Shown here piece after piece: positions 18,863 to 27,469 of a stretch of 64,000 nucleotides of DNA. The stretch spans positions 62,001 through 126,000 of the forward strand of contig NZ_JXRP01000020.1 in assembly GCF_000829435.1 (NCBI RefSeq), read 5' to 3'. The notes under the pieces were generated by a model. The model did not search any database. It was not told the DNA's origin and saw only the letters and a list, made by a program, of their open reading frames with translations. The position numbers and the translations under genes were made by a program. Numbering within the stretch: the stretch's first letter is position 1; each line of letters starts with the position of its first letter. Source of the DNA: Jeotgalibacillus soli. Lineage in GTDB: Bacteria; Bacillota; Bacilli; Bacillales; Jeotgalibacillaceae.

Positions 18863-19342
18863 TTGTTTAGTGTCGAATCCTATAAAGGGACAAAAGAAGA
18901 AAAGTATGCGCTTCTTCATAAACAGCTCCGTGCTCTGTTAGATGGAGAAACCAATCAAGTTGCCAACCTGAGCAACGCTTCATCATTACTGAATCAATTT
19001 CTTGACCGTGTAAACTGGGTAGGTTTTTACTTAAACGTTGAAGAAGAGCTCGTACTGGGACCGTTCCAAGGACTTCCTGCATGTGTGCGCATTCCTTTTG
19101 GCAAAGGAGTATGCGGTGCGGCAGTTCAAAGAAAAGAAACAATGCTCGTTGAAAATGTGCATCAGTTTCCTGGCCATATCGCGTGTGATGCAGCATCCCG
19201 CTCCGAGATCGTGGTACCTATAATTAAAGACGATAAGATCATTGGTGTGCTTGATATTGATAGCCCTGAATTAGCACGATTTGATCGTGTTGATCAGGAG
19301 CAGCTAGAAACATTTGTCCACATATTGACCGAATTCTTGTAA
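18863..19342 (+). CDS. ytsP: GAF-domain free methionine-(R)-sulfoxide reductase
   Basis: Small GAF protein of the fRMsr family, which reduces free methionine-R-sulfoxide. The three family cysteines are present in PACVRIPFGKGVCG and GHIACDAASRSEIVVP. A TTG at 18863 preceded by AAGAAGGTG is the most likely start (MFSVESYKG, as in YtsP homologs); a GTG at 18854 lies inside that ribosome binding site. Length about 159. In B. subtilis the next gene is the diguanylate cyclase ytrP; here it is replaced by a convergent methionine gamma-lyase. Confidence 0.9.
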   Translation: MFSVESYKGTKEEKYALLHKQLRALLDGETNQVANLSNASSLLNQFLDRVNWVGFYLNVEEELVLGPFQGLPACVRIPFGKGVCGAAVQRKETMLVENVHQFPGHIACDAASRSEIVVPIIKDDKIIGVLDIDSPELARFDRVDQEQLETFVHILTEFL

Positions 19343-19378
19343 TAAAAAGGAGGACGCATATGCGCCCTCCTTTTTATT
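19341..19378. terminator. Bidirectional terminator between ytsP and the gamma-lyase gene
   Basis: AATAAAAAGGAGG and CCTCCTTTTTATT flank a second small palindrome, CGCATATGCG. Both strands end in T runs; the genes converge here. Confidence 0.9.
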
Positions 19379-19381
19379 GAC

Positions 19382-20587
19382 TTAAAACACGGCCATCGTA
19401 TCGATTTTCTTCAATGCCTGGTCAATGTCCTCACAAACATCTTCCCAAGCCTCTAATCCTACTGACAATCTCAGCAGCGTGTCACTAATCCCCATTTGTT
19501 CTTTCACTTTTTTTGGCACGATGGCATGTGTCATACTGGCGGGGTGCTGAATAAGCGTTTCCGCATCCCCAAGGCTCACCGCAATTTTTATAAGCTTGAG
19601 CTCATTCATAAACGCTTGAGCCGTTTCTTTTGTTCCGTTCATCTCAAAGGAAATCATTCCACCGTAGTTTTTCATTTGCGAAGCAGCGATTGGATGACTT
19701 GGATGGTCTTTTAATCCAGGGAAATATATATTTTTTATTAAAGACTGATCACGGAGATAAGAAGCGATCTTCTCTGCATTTAGACAGTGCCGGTCCATAC
19801 GAATCGCAAGCGTTTTTAATCCCCGATTCAGGAGCCAGGCGTCAAATGGAGACATAATACCTCCAATATCTTTTTGGGTGGACATACTGATCAGCTTGAT
19901 CTGTTCCTGTGAATCCCCAACAATTAACCCGCCGACTACGTCTCCATGCCCTCCGATATATTTGGTTGCACTATGAACAATATAGTTTGCACCCAGCGTT
20001 AAGGGCTGCTGCAAATACGGAGTACAAAAGGTGTTATCAACCACCACCGGAATGGCATATTCCTTTGCTACCCGGGTAACAAGCGCAAGATCGATTAGCT
20101 CCATCGTGGGATTAATCGGCGATTCTACGTATATACAAGCTGTATCATTTGTAATGGCGTGACGAATCCCTTCCTCTGTGGACATATCCACAAAGTTATG
20201 TGAAATATGAAATTTCTCATCAAGTATTTCAAGCAGTCCAAACGTACATCCATATACACCCCTTGAACAAATGATATGATCACCGGTCTTTACCAAATGT
20301 AAAAGTACAGCAGATACCGCCGCCATTCCTGAACCAAACGCCAGAGCAGCCTTACCATTTTCAAGGGAGGTCATTTTTTCTTCTAGAATCCGAACAGTTG
20401 GATTACCTAACCTTGAATAAATATTCCCTTCCTCTTCACCTGCAAACCTTGCTTCTCCTTGCTCGGCACTGCTAAAAGTAAAAGTCGATGTTTGATATAA
20501 TGGCGGTGCAAGGGCACCAAAGTGTTGTTGTGCATCATACCCGTCATGGATCACACGCGTCTCAAAGCGCTTTTTTCCATTCCCCAT
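19382..20587 (-). CDS. megL: Methionine gamma-lyase (Cys/Met metabolism PLP enzyme)
   Basis: PLP enzyme of the gamma-subfamily. The internal aldimine lysine is in HSATKYIGGHGD, and YSRLGNPT and SGMAAVSAVLLHL are conserved. The loop YGCTFGLLEI keeps the cysteine (Cys116 in Pseudomonas methionine gamma-lyase) that distinguishes methionine gamma-lyase from cystathionine gamma-synthase. It would turn methionine into methanethiol, ammonia and 2-oxobutyrate. At 401 residues the length fits. It is foreign to the B. subtilis order. A perfect cre match lies just upstream of its ribosome binding site. Cystathionine gamma-lyase activity remains possible. Confidence 0.82.
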   Translation of the reverse strand: MGNGKKRFETRVIHDGYDAQQHFGALAPPLYQTSTFTFSSAEQGEARFAGEEEGNIYSRLGNPTVRILEEKMTSLENGKAALAFGSGMAAVSAVLLHLVKTGDHIICSRGVYGCTFGLLEILDEKFHISHNFVDMSTEEGIRHAITNDTACIYVESPINPTMELIDLALVTRVAKEYAIPVVVDNTFCTPYLQQPLTLGANYIVHSATKYIGGHGDVVGGLIVGDSQEQIKLISMSTQKDIGGIMSPFDAWLLNRGLKTLAIRMDRHCLNAEKIASYLRDQSLIKNIYFPGLKDHPSHPIAASQMKNYGGMISFEMNGTKETAQAFMNELKLIKIAVSLGDAETLIQHPASMTHAIVPKKVKEQMGISDTLLRLSVGLEAWEDVCEDIDQALKKIDTMAVF

Positions 20588-20605
20588 AAAAGTCCCCCCT
20601 TAAAA

Positions 20606-20619
20606 TGTAATCGCTTTCA
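20606..20619. promoter_or_regulatory. cre-like CcpA site in the gamma-lyase leader
   Basis: TGTAATCGCTTTCA matches TGWAANCGNTNWCA at every position. It lies 19-32 bp before the gamma-lyase start codon, just upstream of AAGGGGGGA, so CcpA bound here would block the promoter or the elongating polymerase. Confidence 0.6.
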
Positions 20620-20671
20620 TTAATATTCTATGCTATTTATCCAGCCAAGAAAAGGGAATCACTTATTCTTT

Positions 20672-20754
20672 AGGCTCTGTTAAACTTGCCTGTTGATTGC
20701 AGCGAAGGGCGTTCACTCCAATCAACATCGTGCAATAATCAACCATGATCTTGA
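20672..20754. repeat. Intergenic palindromic element, copy B (short)
   Basis: GGCTCTGTTAAAC, then GTTGATTGCAGC, then CTCCAATCAAC and ATAATCAACCATGATCTT. The middle part seen in copy C is deleted. It lies between the divergent gamma-lyase and rpsD genes. Confidence 0.75.
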
Positions 20755-20792
20755 CTCTTACGCAAAGTAAGTGAAGTCATAAAAAACATTCA

Positions 20793-20955
20793 TCACTTCC
20801 ATTTATTTGTAATGAATTTCATTTTATAATTCTTTACTAACAATAGAATTGGAACAAATACTTCTTCATTCTGGGTAATCATCTGCCTTTTCACCCATAG
20901 AAAGTAAGAGCCATGATCTTTAACATAGCCATTCTTTAAAATAACGTAACGTCAA
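20793..20955 (-). pseudogene. Possible small gene with a frameshift
   Basis: An open frame of 52 codons without a standard start (NGYVKDHGSYFLWVKRQM and onward, ending NKWK) lies at 20951-20793. A TTG start behind GAGGTGG at 20955 opens a different frame, MTLRYFK, which would join the long frame after loss of one base near 20937. I do not recognise the product. The fit of ribosome binding site, start and protein-like composition suggests a recently broken small gene, but chance is possible. Confidence 0.3.
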
Positions 20956-21052
20956 TCGTCCACCTCTTTTAACAGGTTTATTTTATTGAGCAAAAATGAT
21001 ACATCAGCCGAAGATCATTCCCTTAACATTATTCATTTGGCGGTAAAAAAAG

Positions 21053-21081
21053 TTGACATCGCTGCCTTAGCATTATATGAT
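21053..21081 (+). promoter_or_regulatory. SigA promoter of rpsD
   Basis: TTGACA (21053-21058) and TATGAT (21076-21081) with a 17 bp spacer, a near-consensus vegetative promoter. The predicted start is near 21088, giving a leader of about 184 nt. The remaining bases between 20755 and 21050, apart from the broken small ORF, show no gene. Confidence 0.85.
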
Positions 21082-21087
21082 GATAGT

Positions 21088-21271
21088 TGTGTAAAATAAT
21101 GCAGCCTAAGTGAACGCATTGATTGCTTCATATTGTTCCTTAATTTATAGGTGTATCGAGTAACCCTTTGCTGCAGGGCGATGGTACAGGACAACAATAT
21201 GACAATAAATGATTTATCACGTTTACTGTTTTTATTTTACAACAAAATAAAAACACGAGGAGGAGTCAATT
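21088..21271 (+). promoter_or_regulatory. rpsD leader, probable ribosomal protein S4 autoregulatory RNA
   Basis: A 184 nt untranslated leader precedes rpsD. It contains GTAACCCTTTGCTGCAGGGCGATGG, split by paired GC arms, and ends with an 11 bp perfect stem (GTTTTTATTTT, 21228-21238, with 21244-21254) that stops 3 nt before the ribosome binding site AGGAGG (21258-21263). S4 is known to repress its own translation in B. subtilis through the rpsD leader; assignment here is by position and structure. Confidence 0.55.
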
Positions 21272-21874
21272 ATGGCTCGTTATACAGGTCCATCTTGGAA
21301 AGTTTCCCGTCGTTTAGGTATTTCCCTAAGCGGTACTGGTAAAGAATTAGAAAAGCGTCCTTACGCTCCAGGTCAACACGGCCCAAATCAGCGTAAAAAA
21401 TTATCTGAATATGGTTTACAGTTGCAAGAAAAGCAAAAGCTTCGTCATTCTTATGGCGTAACTGAGCGTCAATTCCGCAACTTGTTCGACAAAGCAGGTA
21501 AACTAAAAGGTAAACACGGTGATAACTTCATTATCCTTCTTGAAACTCGCCTTGACAATCTTGTTTACCGCCTTGGTCTTGCTCGTACTCGTCGCCAAGC
21601 TCGTCAGCTTGTAAACCACGGTCACGTTACTGTAAATGGTTCTCGCGTTGATATCCCTTCTTTCAGCGTAAAACCAGGACAAGTAATCGCTGTTCGCGAA
21701 AAGTCTCGTAACCTAAGCATCGTGAAAGAAGCTACTGAGCTAAGCAGCTTCGTACCTGATTACTTAACATTTGATGCTGAGAAGCTTGAAGGAACGTTCA
21801 CTCGTCTTCCAGAGCGCGCTGAAGTATCTGCTGAAATTAATGAATCACTTATCGTTGAGTTCTACTCTCGTTAA
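21272..21874 (+). CDS. rpsD: 30S ribosomal protein S4
   Basis: Primary 16S rRNA-binding protein, 200 residues as in B. subtilis. [19 protein letters not shown] starts the N-terminal domain; the S4 RNA-binding domain begins near residue 91 ([19 protein letters not shown]). Codon choice is strongly biased, as expected for a highly expressed gene. It has its own promoter, leader and terminator and stands alone, as in Bacillus. Confidence 0.99.
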   Translation: MARYTGPSWKVSRRLGISLSGTGKELEKRPYAPGQHGPNQRKKLSEYGLQLQEKQKLRHSYGVTERQFRNLFDKAGKLKGKHGDNFIILLETRLDNLVYRLGLARTRRQARQLVNHGHVTVNGSRVDIPSFSVKPGQVIAVREKSRNLSIVKEATELSSFVPDYLTFDAEKLEGTFTRLPERAEVSAEINESLIVEFYSR

Positions 21875-21899
21875 TTTTAACAGAGATCAGAGTTCAATC

Positions 21900-21949
21900 A
21901 AAAGTCCAGAAACCCTGATATATCAAGGTTTCTGGACTTTTCTTTTTTT
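21900..21949 (+). terminator. Terminator of rpsD
   Basis: AAAAGTCCAGAAACC and its complement form a 15 bp stem around 12 nt, followed by TTTTCTTTTTTT. Confidence 0.92.
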
Positions 21950-22097
21950 ACTGGTTTCTCGATTTAGTCAAGATAATCATTAATTTTGGGGCAGGTTTTT
22001 ATTCAATAGAGAAAACAAATGAATAATTTAAAGGGCAAAATTTATTTGTTATTCTAGTAAAGATGCAAATCAGGGCAGCTTAGGAGCGGATTTAACC

Positions 22098-23279
22098 ATG
22101 AACAAAAAAGACATAGCACATATTCGAAAACAATTTAAATTAGGTAACGATTTACTCAAAATCTCCGACATCTTTAATGTCTATATTATGAAGGAATCAA
22201 GTGACATCTATCATCATCAAAGTCAACCTTTTGAAATGCTTGACCAAGATCAGCAGGAGTTATTTATGAATAACTTCAAAAAATTACTTGCCGGCCAATT
22301 GGATGAGAAGCTCTTTGAGTTAAAGTTTCAACGGGAAGCTGAAAATAATAGTCAGCTCATTTTGCATCAAGGATTACTAAGCAGTGATGTAGAAGGCTGG
22401 AAAGAGCAAATGCTTCAAATCGTCAGCAAAATGCTTGTACTTCGGCAATATGAGAAGGATATTGTCGTATCATTCATTCGTGGAGAATATTTTAAGCCAT
22501 TGAAACGCCGAAATGAAGAGGCTGAAGAAAGCGGGCGGGATAAAGTTTATTCTTATTCGTTTATTTTATGCAGCATAAATAACACACAAGAGCCGAAAAA
22601 AGAACTGCTTTTTGACTATGTCGAAAAAGAATTTAAATATCATTTTGTCGTTGATCCAATTATCAACCTCCAGGCTCCTATTTCAGGGTTTCTGTTTCCC
22701 TGCTTCACCGAAAATGCAGCAGATGTCAATCACATTCTATATTCAGCAGGAAAGGTTCATGAGCCCGATCACCAGTTCATAGAAGAAGTATTAAATGGGG
22801 AAGAAACGTTGACTGCTCAAGATGATAAAATCATTTTTGAGGAAATTATTAAAGACGTAACAGGAGATCAGCTAAGCACGTCTACACTCTCCAATGTATA
22901 TGAAGAGATTAACCGAATGATCGAGGAAAATGAAGAGGAAGAACCGCCAAAATTAGATTCCAAAGACGTAGAACGGGTTTTAAAGATGAGCGGCCTTGAA
23001 GATATAAATTCGGAAAAGATTGAATCAGCTTACCAAAAAATAATTGATGATGACAAATATGAGATCAAAGCCAGCAGCATTCTGCCGAAATATACTTCAA
23101 AATCGATTAAAATCAATACGAAAGCAGCTAACATTTCTATTAGTCCACAAGATTTAAGATATGTGAAACAAATTCTTTTTAACGGTAAACGCTACCTCAT
23201 GATCGAAGTGGAAGAAGATACCGTGATCGAAGGCTTCACGATGATTCCAGAAGCTTTGGGCGGCGCTCCAGATAAATAA
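22098..23279 (+). CDS. DUF4317 family protein
   Basis: 393-residue soluble, acidic protein that matches the DUF4317 family in its opening (MNKKDIAHIRKQFK) and length. No catalytic motif, signal peptide or membrane segment is visible. The family is common in Firmicutes and has no known function. The gene is alone between rpsD and the mobile-element remnants, and is not part of the B. subtilis order, so it may have been acquired. The ribosome binding site TAGGAGCGG lies about 10 nt before the ATG. Confidence 0.82.
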   Translation: MNKKDIAHIRKQFKLGNDLLKISDIFNVYIMKESSDIYHHQSQPFEMLDQDQQELFMNNFKKLLAGQLDEKLFELKFQREAENNSQLILHQGLLSSDVEGWKEQMLQIVSKMLVLRQYEKDIVVSFIRGEYFKPLKRRNEEAEESGRDKVYSYSFILCSINNTQEPKKELLFDYVEKEFKYHFVVDPIINLQAPISGFLFPCFTENAADVNHILYSAGKVHEPDHQFIEEVLNGEETLTAQDDKIIFEEIIKDVTGDQLSTSTLSNVYEEINRMIEENEEEEPPKLDSKDVERVLKMSGLEDINSEKIESAYQKIIDDDKYEIKASSILPKYTSKSIKINTKAANISISPQDLRYVKQILFNGKRYLMIEVEEDTVIEGFTMIPEALGGAPDK

Positions 23280-23281
23280 TA

Positions 23282-23322
23282 AAAAATGTGTCAGTTATCA
23301 CATTAATGATAACACCACATTT
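23282..23322 (+). terminator. Terminator of the DUF4317 gene
   Basis: AAAATGTG and CACATTTT enclose an inner stem GTTATCA / TGATAAC. It starts 3 bp after the stop codon. Confidence 0.7.
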
Positions 23323-23339
23323 TGAGTACCTAATAAGCA

Positions 23340-23391
23340 TAGGACGGGTCTGATACTTCTTAAAATAGGAAGGTATTGGAACCGTCCTTTA
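23340..23391. repeat. Imperfect inverted repeat
   Basis: AGGACGG and CCGTCCT, about 50 bp apart end to end, enclose further partial pairing (GATACTTC with GAAGGTAT) and are followed by TTTATAT. It may be a second terminator or the end of a lost element. 23392-23540 shows nothing recognisable. Confidence 0.35.
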
Positions 23392-23544
23392 TATAGAAAA
23401 GATTTTAATTGCTGTTTCATGATAAGCTGCTATCAGAAATAAGTTTTTCACCCTACTCACCGCTTGTATCTAAATAACTGTTAGAATTATTTCGGAGCAG
23501 GACAATGTAGTTTTGGTAGGTCTCATCCAAAGGAACTGAAAAAA

Positions 23545-23581
23545 GCCTCTCACAAATTGGGCCAACTTATGATAGGCTTCT
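23545..23581 (-). terminator. Minus-strand terminator-like hairpin downstream of the intron fragment
   Basis: On the minus strand AGCCTATCA pairs with TGAGAGGCT (one mismatch), followed by TTTTTTC. No intact minus-strand gene lies directly upstream of it; only the intron fragment does. Confidence 0.5.
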
Positions 23582-23599
23582 GTTTGAAAAAATTTTTGG

Positions 23600-23882
23600 G
23601 GTGTTAATCAGATCTCCCCGGGTAAGATTGCAATCTTTCCTTCCATCTATCAACTTCATTTACTCAGTATCACCTTCGGCAGAAAGGACTTCGTTTTGTT
23701 ATGGAAATTCATCCAATGATACCTAACCTCATATGAAGTTCGTGTTCCTCAGACCGAAAGTTTGCCGCTCGCTTCCTTCAAATTCCACGTCACCTCGGAC
23801 ACCCTTACGTTAAGCTAACTGTTACTTCTGTCTTCATCGATCGGGACTTATATCCTAGAGATTGCACCCATGTCGGGCGCAC
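23600..23882 (-). mobile_element. Group II intron, 5' RNA fragment
   Basis: Read on the minus strand from 23882 the sequence begins GTGCGCCCGACATGGGTG, the 5' end pattern of bacterial group II introns (GUGCG...), and continues through domain I sequence typical of Bacillus introns, including GAACACGAACTTCATATGAG, TTTCTGCCGAAGGTGATAC and ACCCGGGGAGATCTGA. Similarity stops near 23600. The reverse transcriptase gene and the 3' domains V and VI are missing, so it cannot splice or move alone. It begins directly after the terminator hairpin of the acyltransferase gene. Confidence 0.78.
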
Positions 23883-23883
23883 A

Positions 23884-23924
23884 TAAAAAAAGAGAAGCCC
23901 ACTCCAAAAGAGCGCGCTTCTCTT
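23884..23924 (-). terminator. Terminator of the acyltransferase gene
   Basis: AGAGAAGC and GCTTCTCT form the stem base; a run of TTTTTTTAT follows on the minus strand and leads straight into the intron fragment at 23882. Confidence 0.85.
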
Positions 23925-23946
23925 AAATAATATCCATATTAATTCA

Positions 23947-25077
23947 TTACACAGACGTACCCGTTTTTTTGTAGTTCTTCTCGCGGTGCTTGATACCAAG
24001 AAATGCAGGCGTTTTTTTAGGTAACTTACCGAACAAAAGCCCTGATAACGGGAAGTAACGGTGAGTCAACCAAATGGTCAGGTAACATAAAGCCAAAGTG
24101 CTTACGAACCTAAGGAGTATCCCTACATGGAACCAATATCCTCCAGGAACAGGGATGAATTGTGCGACCACTCTCAAAATGAATGGATGCAACAAATAAA
24201 AACCGAAAGAATAAATAGCTACATTCTGTACATAAGGGATAATTCCCGGCCACTTATTACAGATGATCTCCGTTAAACGGAACATCGCATAACTGCCAAT
24301 TATAATATAAAGTATATTGACGATCAAATAAACCCATCCTGGCAATTGCATCGACGGAATCGTATACAAGTGATAGTGCAAATAAACAGTAGATATTCCA
24401 GAAACCACCGCTAAACTAGCCCAAGTCATGGTTGATTTATTAAAGATTTTACCTTTTTGTTCATTATAATACGTCCCAATCCATGCCCCTAATAAATACG
24501 GTCCCATACTGCTCAAGAAAGCATTGAATGGAATCAATTGCAATTCACGATTCAAGAAGTAATAGGCGATTTCGATTCCAATACCGAATAACCACATATG
24601 CTTTTTGAAGAATGAAAATTTCTGGGCAATAAATAGAATAATAGGGAAAAACAAATAAAATTGCACAATCAAAAAGATAAAATGAAGTTGATAAAATGAT
24701 TGCCCCTGCAAAATACGCAAACCTATCTCATTGAAATTCAGAGAAACAGCTCCCGTGTATATGGAAAAAGCCTCGTAGAATAGCGCCCAGACAAGATAAG
24801 GCATTACAATATACATCGCTCGTTTTTTATAATAAACCTTTAGTTCTGCCCCATCCATCTTTTGCTCGATATACTTATAGAAAAATACCATGGCAGTGAG
24901 CATGAGGAAGATGCCAGCTTCTACTCTGATGATTCGATTAATAAAATGGTAAGCAGTAAAAGCATCGCTTCCCTTAGGAAGGACAGAATTAAAAGCTGCT
25001 GTTACGTGAACCAATACGACCATCATCATGGCGAAAAGTCGCAAAAAGTATATAGACTCTATCCTTTCTCTATCCAT
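23947..25077 (-). CDS. Membrane-bound acyltransferase family 3 protein
   Basis: 376 residues with about ten hydrophobic helices. The N-terminus IESIYFLRLFAMMMVVLVHV carries the RxxA-like arginine and the active histidine of helix 1 found in the acyltransferase-3 family (OafA, IcaC, NodX types). Such proteins O-acetylate or succinylate surface polysaccharides. No polysaccharide genes are nearby, so the target is unknown. The gene is absent from the B. subtilis order and is bordered by an intron fragment on one side and a decayed gene on the other, which marks an accessory segment. Confidence 0.82.
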   Translation of the reverse strand: MDRERIESIYFLRLFAMMMVVLVHVTAAFNSVLPKGSDAFTAYHFINRIIRVEAGIFLMLTAMVFFYKYIEQKMDGAELKVYYKKRAMYIVMPYLVWALFYEAFSIYTGAVSLNFNEIGLRILQGQSFYQLHFIFLIVQFYLFFPIILFIAQKFSFFKKHMWLFGIGIEIAYYFLNRELQLIPFNAFLSSMGPYLLGAWIGTYYNEQKGKIFNKSTMTWASLAVVSGISTVYLHYHLYTIPSMQLPGWVYLIVNILYIIIGSYAMFRLTEIICNKWPGIIPYVQNVAIYSFGFYLLHPFILRVVAQFIPVPGGYWFHVGILLRFVSTLALCYLTIWLTHRYFPLSGLLFGKLPKKTPAFLGIKHREKNYKKTGTSV

Positions 25078-25168
25078 TTTTATCAGTCCTTAACATTAAA
25101 ATATTTTCTACCCATTATAGCATAGTTATTCCTTATAGTGTAAAATTTACCTATTCTTCCTTTCACAC

Positions 25169-25217
25169 AAAAAAACCCCCTAGGATTGCAGACTAGAATC
25201 GTCTACATCTCCTGGGG
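25169..25217 (-). terminator. Terminator without a matching gene
   Basis: On the minus strand CCCCAGGA pairs with TCCTAGGGG, with an inner GTAGAC / GTCTGC stem, followed by TTTTTTT. It could terminate only a minus-strand transcript entering from above 25217, where no intact minus-strand gene remains before the tyrS terminator. It is probably left from a deleted gene. Confidence 0.6.
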
Positions 25218-25339
25218 ATCGCTCGTCTATATCTCTCATTAAATTTAAGATTCATATCCATTTTAATTTTCTGTGATCGTTTTTATCTAGTTATGTTCTT
25301 ATGGCTGGAAACTTCCGCCCTTGACTTGTCTTCTTCCGT

Positions 25340-25740
25340 TTATACCGGTTGTACAATCTCATCGCTAAAAGGGAAGTAGTCGTTAAGTTCAAATGCGGCA
25401 AATCCCTGAGTGATAAACAGTTCGAGAAACTTGACGCTGAAGCGTTAGAGGAAAGTGAGGTCGCAGATTCAAAGGTCAAAGTACTTAAGATTGGAAACGC
25501 TGAAGCAGTTGTAAAAGCTCTAAAATAACAACCCTAATGTAGAATATGCAGAGCTGAACTACCTTTTCGACGCTAGCTACATGGACGCCAAATGATCCTT
25601 ACTATAATACCAATCCGGCCCACAGAACACCAATACAGAAGCTGTATGGGACATTACGCGTGGCGGCAGCCAGGAGATCGCCATCATTAATTCTGGTGTC
25701 GACTATAACCACCCTGACTTGAATGACAAATGGAGAGATT
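25340..25740 (+). pseudogene. Decayed subtilisin-like serine protease (S8)
   Basis: Fragments of a subtilase precursor can be read in order but in different frames. EVVVKFKCGKSLSDKQFEKL (from 25373) belongs to the inhibitor-like propeptide and ends at TAA 25526. NPNVEYAELNYLFDASY follows in the +1 frame from 25530, then TPNDPYYNTNP in a third frame. NTEAVWDITRGGSQEIAII and SGVDYNHPDLNDKW close it. The catalytic aspartate codon of IIDSG is AAT (Asn). The signal peptide and the His and Ser parts of the catalytic domain are missing. Confidence 0.85.
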
Positions 25741-25775
25741 TTTTTTTCATCTCATTCACTTATATAAATAATAAG

Positions 25776-25890
25776 CATTTACTTGCCTTGCGATTTGGAG
25801 AATACATAGAATAATCATTTACTGGCGGTGGATGAACATTTGCAGGCCGTCAAAATAATTTACAAGCCATGCTTAAACATTTACAAGAAA
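25776..25890 (+). repeat. Array of 20-21 bp iterated repeats with CATTTAC core
   Basis: CATTTACTTGCC (25776), CATTTACTGGCGG (25816), CATTTGCAGGCCG (25837), AATTTACAAGCC (25857) and CATTTACAAGAA (25878) occur at intervals of 40, 21, 20 and 21 bp; a weak copy may fill the 25796 position. This looks like a row of binding sites, two helical turns apart, as at the ends of some transposons (multi-repeat transposase sites), or an iteron set. No transposase or replication gene is nearby. Confidence 0.6.
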
Positions 25891-25927
25891 TTCCCCTTTA
25901 TTCTCTCCTGCATCAGAAAATATAAAG

Positions 25928-25970
25928 GCTTGCCCCGTAAGTCATAAGATCATTTACTTACGGGGCAAGC
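25928..25970 (-). terminator. Terminator of tyrS
   Basis: GCTTGCCCCGTAAG and its exact complement form a 14 bp stem around 15 nt, followed by CCTTTATATTTT on the minus strand. Confidence 0.85.
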
Positions 25971-25988
25971 TCCTATATAAACAAAAAC

Positions 25989-27260
<1,272 letters not shown>

Positions 27261-27269
27261 TTATAATAA

Positions 27270-27454
27270 AAGCTTTGTAAAAATTGATTATAGATTTTCA
27301 CACAGCGTTGATTGCAGCGGATACGGGAGACTCCTGCGGGCTGAAGCGGGACAGATGAGACTCAAGCAGGTACATCTGCTACCTGTGAGGTTCACCGCCC
27401 CGCGGAAAGCGAGCGCCTGTGTGCTGCAATCAACAGAGACGCTTAACTGAGTCA
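27270..27454. repeat. Intergenic palindromic element, copy C (longest)
   Basis: About 185 bp, the most complete copy: outer end AAGCTTTGTAAA, arm GTTGATTGCAGC, central GAGACTCCTGCGGG and CCGCCCCGCGGAAAGCGAGC, arm GCTGCAATCAAC, outer end GCTTAACTGAGTC. It lies inside the tyrS leader, between the T-box terminator and the tyrS ribosome binding site, so it is transcribed whenever tyrS is induced. Open frames across it are not genes. Confidence 0.85.
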
Positions 27455-27469
27455 TAATAAAAAAGCGCA

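Noticed and set aside
19382-20587. Cystathionine gamma-synthase (metI) as the call
   Set aside because: The loop cysteine in YGCTFGLLEI and the lack of a met operon partner favour methionine gamma-lyase, though activity cannot be proven from sequence.
20588-21052. tRNA or riboswitch before rpsD
   Set aside because: No cloverleaf, T-box or SAM-type motif was found; only a repeat copy, a broken small frame and the promoter.
23805-23999. 64-codon frame on the minus strand near the acyltransferase end
   Set aside because: It covers the terminator and the intron 5' end, and is explained by those.
25776-25960. Regularly spaced repeats as a CRISPR array
   Set aside because: The repeated core is only 7-12 bp with 8-13 bp between, the repeats are degenerate, and no cas gene is present. 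Real CRISPR repeats are about 24-40 bp with spacers of similar length.
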